Below are positions 60,890 to 64,000 of a DNA stretch of 64,000 nt, piece after piece. The position numbers and the translations under genes are program-made. Numbering within the stretch: position 1 is the first letter of the stretch; each line of letters begins with the position of its first letter. The stretch lies in contig JANRLV010000056.1 of the NCBI GenBank assembly GCA_033762195.1, forward strand, positions 1 through 64,000, given 5' to 3'. The DNA is from SpSt-398 sp033762195 (GTDB lineage: Bacteria; Bacteroidota; Bacteroidia; Chitinophagales; Chitinophagaceae). The notes beneath the pieces were generated by a model. That model was not told the DNA's origin and did not search any database. It saw nothing but the letters and a program-made list of their open reading frames with translations.

Positions 60890-61672
60890 GTGAATACCAA
60901 AAGAACGATACGAAAACTATTCATCACAGCCATCTGGCTCCTCGTTGGCGGAGGGCTTGTTTCCTTATTGCTCGCGGCCAACAGCAATAAGAAGAAACAG
61001 GTATGCAGTGATTATTCAATTGTCGTAAAGAGCAAAGGGGAAAAACCGGTGATCGCCGACAATGAGGTTTTGCAATGGTTACGTTCTGTGGCTAAAGGAA
61101 ACATAAGGCAGCAGCCCGTTAAGGAACTTGATCTGCATTCGATGGAGCTTTTGGTAGAGAAGAATGCCTGGGTGAAGGATGCCGAGTTATGGTTTGATAA
61201 TCGAAGTGTATTGCATGTAGTGGTAGATGAACGTTCACCCCTGGCCAGGGTATTTACCACCAGTTCAGGTTCTTACTACCTCGATGAGGAATTACACCGG
61301 TTACCCTTGAAGAAAGGATGGATGATCGAGCTGCCCGTATTCACCGGCTTCCCCGATCGCAATAAGTGGACGAAAAAGGATAGCCTGTTAGGAAAGGATA
61401 TCATCCAATTAGCGGATCATATCTCCCGGGATGAATTCTGGAAGGCACAGATCGAACAGGTGGATATGGACTCCCGGGGGCAGTTTGACCTGGTAACATT
61501 GGTGGGAAATAACATCATCCGCCTCGGCAAGGTCGAAGACCTGGAATCGAAATTTAACCGGCTTGATCTTTTTTATAAAAAAGTACTGAGCAAAACCGGC
61601 TTTGAAAAGTACGCCGCCATTGATGTACGTTTCAAAGGCCAGATCGTTGGACAAAAAAAAGCTAACAACTAA
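60890..61672 (+). CDS. ftsQ: Cell division protein FtsQ
   Basis: A 260-residue bitopic protein: basic N-terminus, one membrane helix (LFITAIWLLVGGGLVSLLLA), a POTRA-like region (QQPVKELDLHSMELLVEKNAWV, about 75-97) and a beta domain with VVDERSPLARVFTTSSGSYYLD. It joins FtsL and others at the division site. GTG start at 60890. Sequence conservation is low in this family, but topology and position before ftsA are decisive. Confidence 0.88.
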   Translation: MNTKRTIRKLFITAIWLLVGGGLVSLLLAANSNKKKQVCSDYSIVVKSKGEKPVIADNEVLQWLRSVAKGNIRQQPVKELDLHSMELLVEKNAWVKDAELWFDNRSVLHVVVDERSPLARVFTTSSGSYYLDEELHRLPLKKGWMIELPVFTGFPDRNKWTKKDSLLGKDIIQLADHISRDEFWKAQIEQVDMDSRGQFDLVTLVGNNIIRLGKVEDLESKFNRLDLFYKKVLSKTGFEKYAAIDVRFKGQIVGQKKANN

Positions 61673-61684
61673 ACACAGCATATC

Positions 61685-63058
61685 ATGAACACCGAACAAC
61701 CCATTATCGTCGGACTTGACATTGGCACTACCAAGATCGCTGTCATTGCCGGGAGAAAGAACGAGTTTGGCAAACTCGAGATCCTTGGCTTTGGCCGGGC
61801 GAACAGCAATGGTGTAAAACACGGACAGGTCCTGAACATTGATGAAACCATCAAAGCCATTCGTTCAGCGCTTGAGAACTGCGTGGCCTCCAACCCCGAT
61901 CTCGACATCAATGAAGTGTATGTCGGTATCGCCGGTCATCACATCAAAAGTTTGCAAACACGTGGTGACATCGTTCGTCAAACCACCGAAGAAGAAATCA
62001 CCCAACGGGAGATCGATCAACTGGTAGCTGACCAGTACAAGACCTACATCCCGGCTGGTGACCAGATCATTGATGTGATCCCGCAGGAATTTACCGTGGA
62101 CAATTTCCAGAATATCCCCAACCCCATTGGATATGGCGGTGTAAAAGTGGGAGCCAATTTCCACATCATCACCGGTGATAAAAATGCCATCCGGAATATC
62201 AACCGGAGTGTGGAGAAATCAGACCTGATCACCAAGGACCTTGTGTTACAGCCTCTGGCTTCTGCTGCCGCGGTTATGGGACAGGAAGATATGGAAGCCG
62301 GTGTGGCCATTGTAGACATTGGTGGGGGTACCACCGATCTGGCTGTATTCTACGAGGGTATCCTGAAACATACTGCCGTCATTCCATTTGCCGGTGAAAA
62401 TATCACCAATGATATCAAAACGGGTTTGGGTGTGCTGAAGACCCAGGCCGAGCAAATGAAAGTACAATTTGGTTCTGCGCTGGCCAATGAAGCCAAAGCC
62501 AATGCCTATATCACCATTCCTGGTTTGCGTGGTATGCCCGCCAAGGAGATCAGTGTAAAGAACCTGGCCAATATCATCCAGGCCCGTATGAGTGAGATCA
62601 TGGATTTTGTGACCTATCACCTCAAACAGGTTGGATTGGACAACAAAGCCCTGAATGGCGGTGTCATCCTCACCGGTGGGGGTTCTCAATTGAAACACCT
62701 GATCCAGTTGACCGAATATGTGACCGGTCTCAATGCCCGTATCGGTTTTCCCAATGAACACCTGGCATCCGGACATATTGAAGACCTGGCTAAACCAACC
62801 TATTCAACCTGTATCGGGCTTATCCTGAAAGGATATGATGACTATGAGCATAACCGCAAAGACTTTGAAAAGGATTTCAAGAAAGTGGAAGTGCCCGAAG
62901 GATTGAAGAAAGCCCTCCAGGCCGAAGAAGAAGTATTGGTCGAAGAAGAAGTGAACGCCGAGAAAATGCGCAGCCGTCGTGGATTGAGCAATTTCTGGGG
63001 TATGTTCAAAGACCGGATTATTGATTTGTTCAAAGAAGAGGAAGATTCACATTTATAG
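61685..63058 (+). CDS. ftsA: Cell division protein FtsA
   Basis: A 457-residue actin-like protein that anchors FtsZ to the membrane. ATP-binding segments include VGLDIGTTKIAVIAG at the start, IVDIGGGTTDLAVF near 213, and GVILTGGGSQLKHLI near 325. The C-terminus (SNFWGMFKDRIIDLFKEEEDSHL) has the usual amphipathic helix. The gap to ftsZ, 132 bases, carries a heptamer-repeat hairpin. Confidence 0.95.
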   Translation: MNTEQPIIVGLDIGTTKIAVIAGRKNEFGKLEILGFGRANSNGVKHGQVLNIDETIKAIRSALENCVASNPDLDINEVYVGIAGHHIKSLQTRGDIVRQTTEEEITQREIDQLVADQYKTYIPAGDQIIDVIPQEFTVDNFQNIPNPIGYGGVKVGANFHIITGDKNAIRNINRSVEKSDLITKDLVLQPLASAAAVMGQEDMEAGVAIVDIGGGTTDLAVFYEGILKHTAVIPFAGENITNDIKTGLGVLKTQAEQMKVQFGSALANEAKANAYITIPGLRGMPAKEISVKNLANIIQARMSEIMDFVTYHLKQVGLDNKALNGGVILTGGGSQLKHLIQLTEYVTGLNARIGFPNEHLASGHIEDLAKPTYSTCIGLILKGYDDYEHNRKDFEKDFKKVEVPEGLKKALQAEEEVLVEEEVNAEKMRSRRGLSNFWGMFKDRIIDLFKEEEDSHL

Positions 63059-63060
63059 AA

Positions 63061-63154
63061 GGTCCGAAGTCGAGGGTCCGAAGACAGAGGCCTGAAGACG
63101 GAAGTCCGGAGAATTGACCTCAGACCCCGGACTTCCGACCTTGGACCCCGGACC
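63061..63154. repeat. Heptamer-repeat inverted repeat (GGTCCGA type) between ftsA and ftsZ
   Basis: The left arm runs in 7-base units GGTCCGA, AGTCGAG, GGTCCGA, AGACAGA, GGCCTGA, AGACGGA, AGTCCGG; the right arm has matching reverse-complement units (CCGGACT, CCGGACC). It starts 2 bases after the ftsA stop and ends 36 bases before the ftsZ ATG, so it could act as a partial terminator or mRNA processing site. Confidence 0.8.
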
Positions 63155-63190
63155 AAATCCAAATAATAGTTAATTCAAAATCTACAATAA

Positions 63191-64000
63191 ATGATTCATT
63201 TCGATCTCCCCAAAGAGCAATCCTCCATCATCAAAGTGATCGGTGTAGGCGGTGGTGGAAGCAATGCAGTCAATCACATGCATAACCAGTGTATTGATGG
63301 GGTAAATTTTATCATTTGTAATACCGATGCGCAAGCCATTGCCAGCAGTACAGTGCCCAATAAAGTGCAATTAGGACCGCATTTGACACAGGGCCTCGGG
63401 GCCGGTGCCAATCCGGAGATTGGTCGCCAGGCTACTGAAGAATCGCTGGAAGAGATCAAACGCATTCTCGAAGTAAATACCAAGATGGCCTTTATCACTG
63501 CCGGTATGGGTGGTGGTACCGGGACCGGTGGCGCTCCGATCATTTCCAAGATCTGTAAAGACCTGGGTATTTTGACCGTGGGTATCGTGACCACCCCCTT
63601 TGCGTACGAGGGAAAGAAAAGACAACAGCAAGCCGAAGAAGGTATCCGGATGCTGAAACAATATGTGGATACGCTGCTGGTGATCAGCAACGATAAACTG
63701 CGTCACCAGTTTGGCAACCTGAAAATGCGCGAAGCCTTTGCCAAAGCGGATAACGTACTCGCTACGGCGGCAAAATGTATTACTGATGTGATCACCACTA
63801 CCGGCCAGATCAATGTGGACTTCGCCGATGTATGCACCGTTATGAAAAACGGCGGTGTAGCCATCCTCGGCAGTGCCATGGCAGAAGGGGAGAACCGTGC
63901 CCAACACGCCATTGAGGAAGCCCTGAATTCCCCGCTCCTGAATGACAATGATATCCGTGGTGCCAAATGGATCCTGATCAATATCAACAGTGCCGAGGGT
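63191..64000 (+). CDS. ftsZ: Cell division protein FtsZ, N-terminal part
   Basis: The gene starts at ATG 63191 (MIHFDLPKEQSSIIKVIGVG) and runs off the right edge after 270 codons. The tubulin-like GTPase domain is clear: VGGGGSNAVNHM near 20, NTDAQAIA near 44, the G-box TAGMGGGTGTGGAP near 106-119, and TTPFAYEGKKR near 136. FtsZ forms the ring that directs septum building. The variable linker and FtsA-binding tail are not in view. Confidence 0.96.
   Translation, partial: MIHFDLPKEQSSIIKVIGVGGGGSNAVNHMHNQCIDGVNFIICNTDAQAIASSTVPNKVQLGPHLTQGLGAGANPEIGRQATEESLEEIKRILEVNTKMAFITAGMGGGTGTGGAPIISKICKDLGILTVGIVTTPFAYEGKKRQQQAEEGIRMLKQYVDTLLVISNDKLRHQFGNLKMREAFAKADNVLATAAKCITDVITTTGQINVDFADVCTVMKNGGVAILGSAMAEGENRAQHAIEEALNSPLLNDNDIRGAKWILININSAEG

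Overview
The window reads as chromosomal DNA of a Bacteroidota bacterium, most likely Chitinophagales/Chitinophagaceae-like. The signs are type IX secretion (T9SS) C-terminal sorting domains on two secreted proteins, a PorT-like T9SS barrel next to ubiE, TAnnTTTG-type promoters, a DUF1800/DUF1501 pair, GbsR-type and DCC-family proteins, and a compact mraZ-to-ftsZ division cluster that lacks murF and ddl. Placement below the phylum is inference. I saw no rRNA, tRNA, CRISPR array, transposase or integrase.

Layout. 1-10205: the end of a DUF1800 gene, a DUF1501 T9SS cargo protein, a DUF2721 membrane protein, an ABC exporter, a large secreted enzyme fusing a GH2 beta-galactosidase-like module to a GH53 endo-galactanase-like module, a small retropepsin-like protease and a YifB/ComM ATPase. 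10335-17050: an AT-rich accessory island made of repeated modules alternating with short genes for lipoproteins and small membrane proteins. Several of these genes are preceded by a short orphan 3' coding fragment that always starts in the same frame after the motif AGCGGGG. 17122-24670: an AAA/DUF4143 ATPase, a serine hydrolase lipoprotein, a MutS-like ATPase translationally coupled to dihydroorotase, a large outer-membrane barrel, and two small unknown genes. 24671-38842: porT-ubiE, engB, a YkuK-family protein, a secreted metzincin protease, a GbsR/membrane protein/DCC cluster, and an operon-like run dnaX-aceF-DUF5723. 38989-45015: two tandem DUF3857 proteins and atpD-atpC. 45126-48405: YqgE, a sensor histidine kinase without a partner regulator, and queA. 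48856-64000: the division and cell-wall cluster mraZ-rsmH-ftsL-ftsI-murE-mraY-murD-ftsW-murG-murC-ftsQ-ftsA-ftsZ, with ftsZ cut by the right edge.

Two layers of structure are not explained by the genes. First, the island at 10335-17050 looks like an array of orphan polymorphic-toxin tips with their immunity genes; no toxin core gene lies in the window. Second, at least five intergenic spots carry long inverted repeats built from tandem 7-base units. The unit sequence differs at each site but the architecture is the same. Several start at or inside the stop codon of a neighbouring gene, one sits between ftsA and ftsZ, and one composite copy lies just upstream of the mraZ promoter.

The last third is one functional unit. 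MraZ probably regulates the cluster through three evenly spaced TGNNA boxes over its own promoter. RsmH methylates 16S rRNA, MurE/MraY/MurD/MurG/MurC make and lipid-link the peptidoglycan precursor, FtsI/FtsW polymerise and crosslink it at the septum, and FtsL/FtsQ/FtsA/FtsZ form the divisome.
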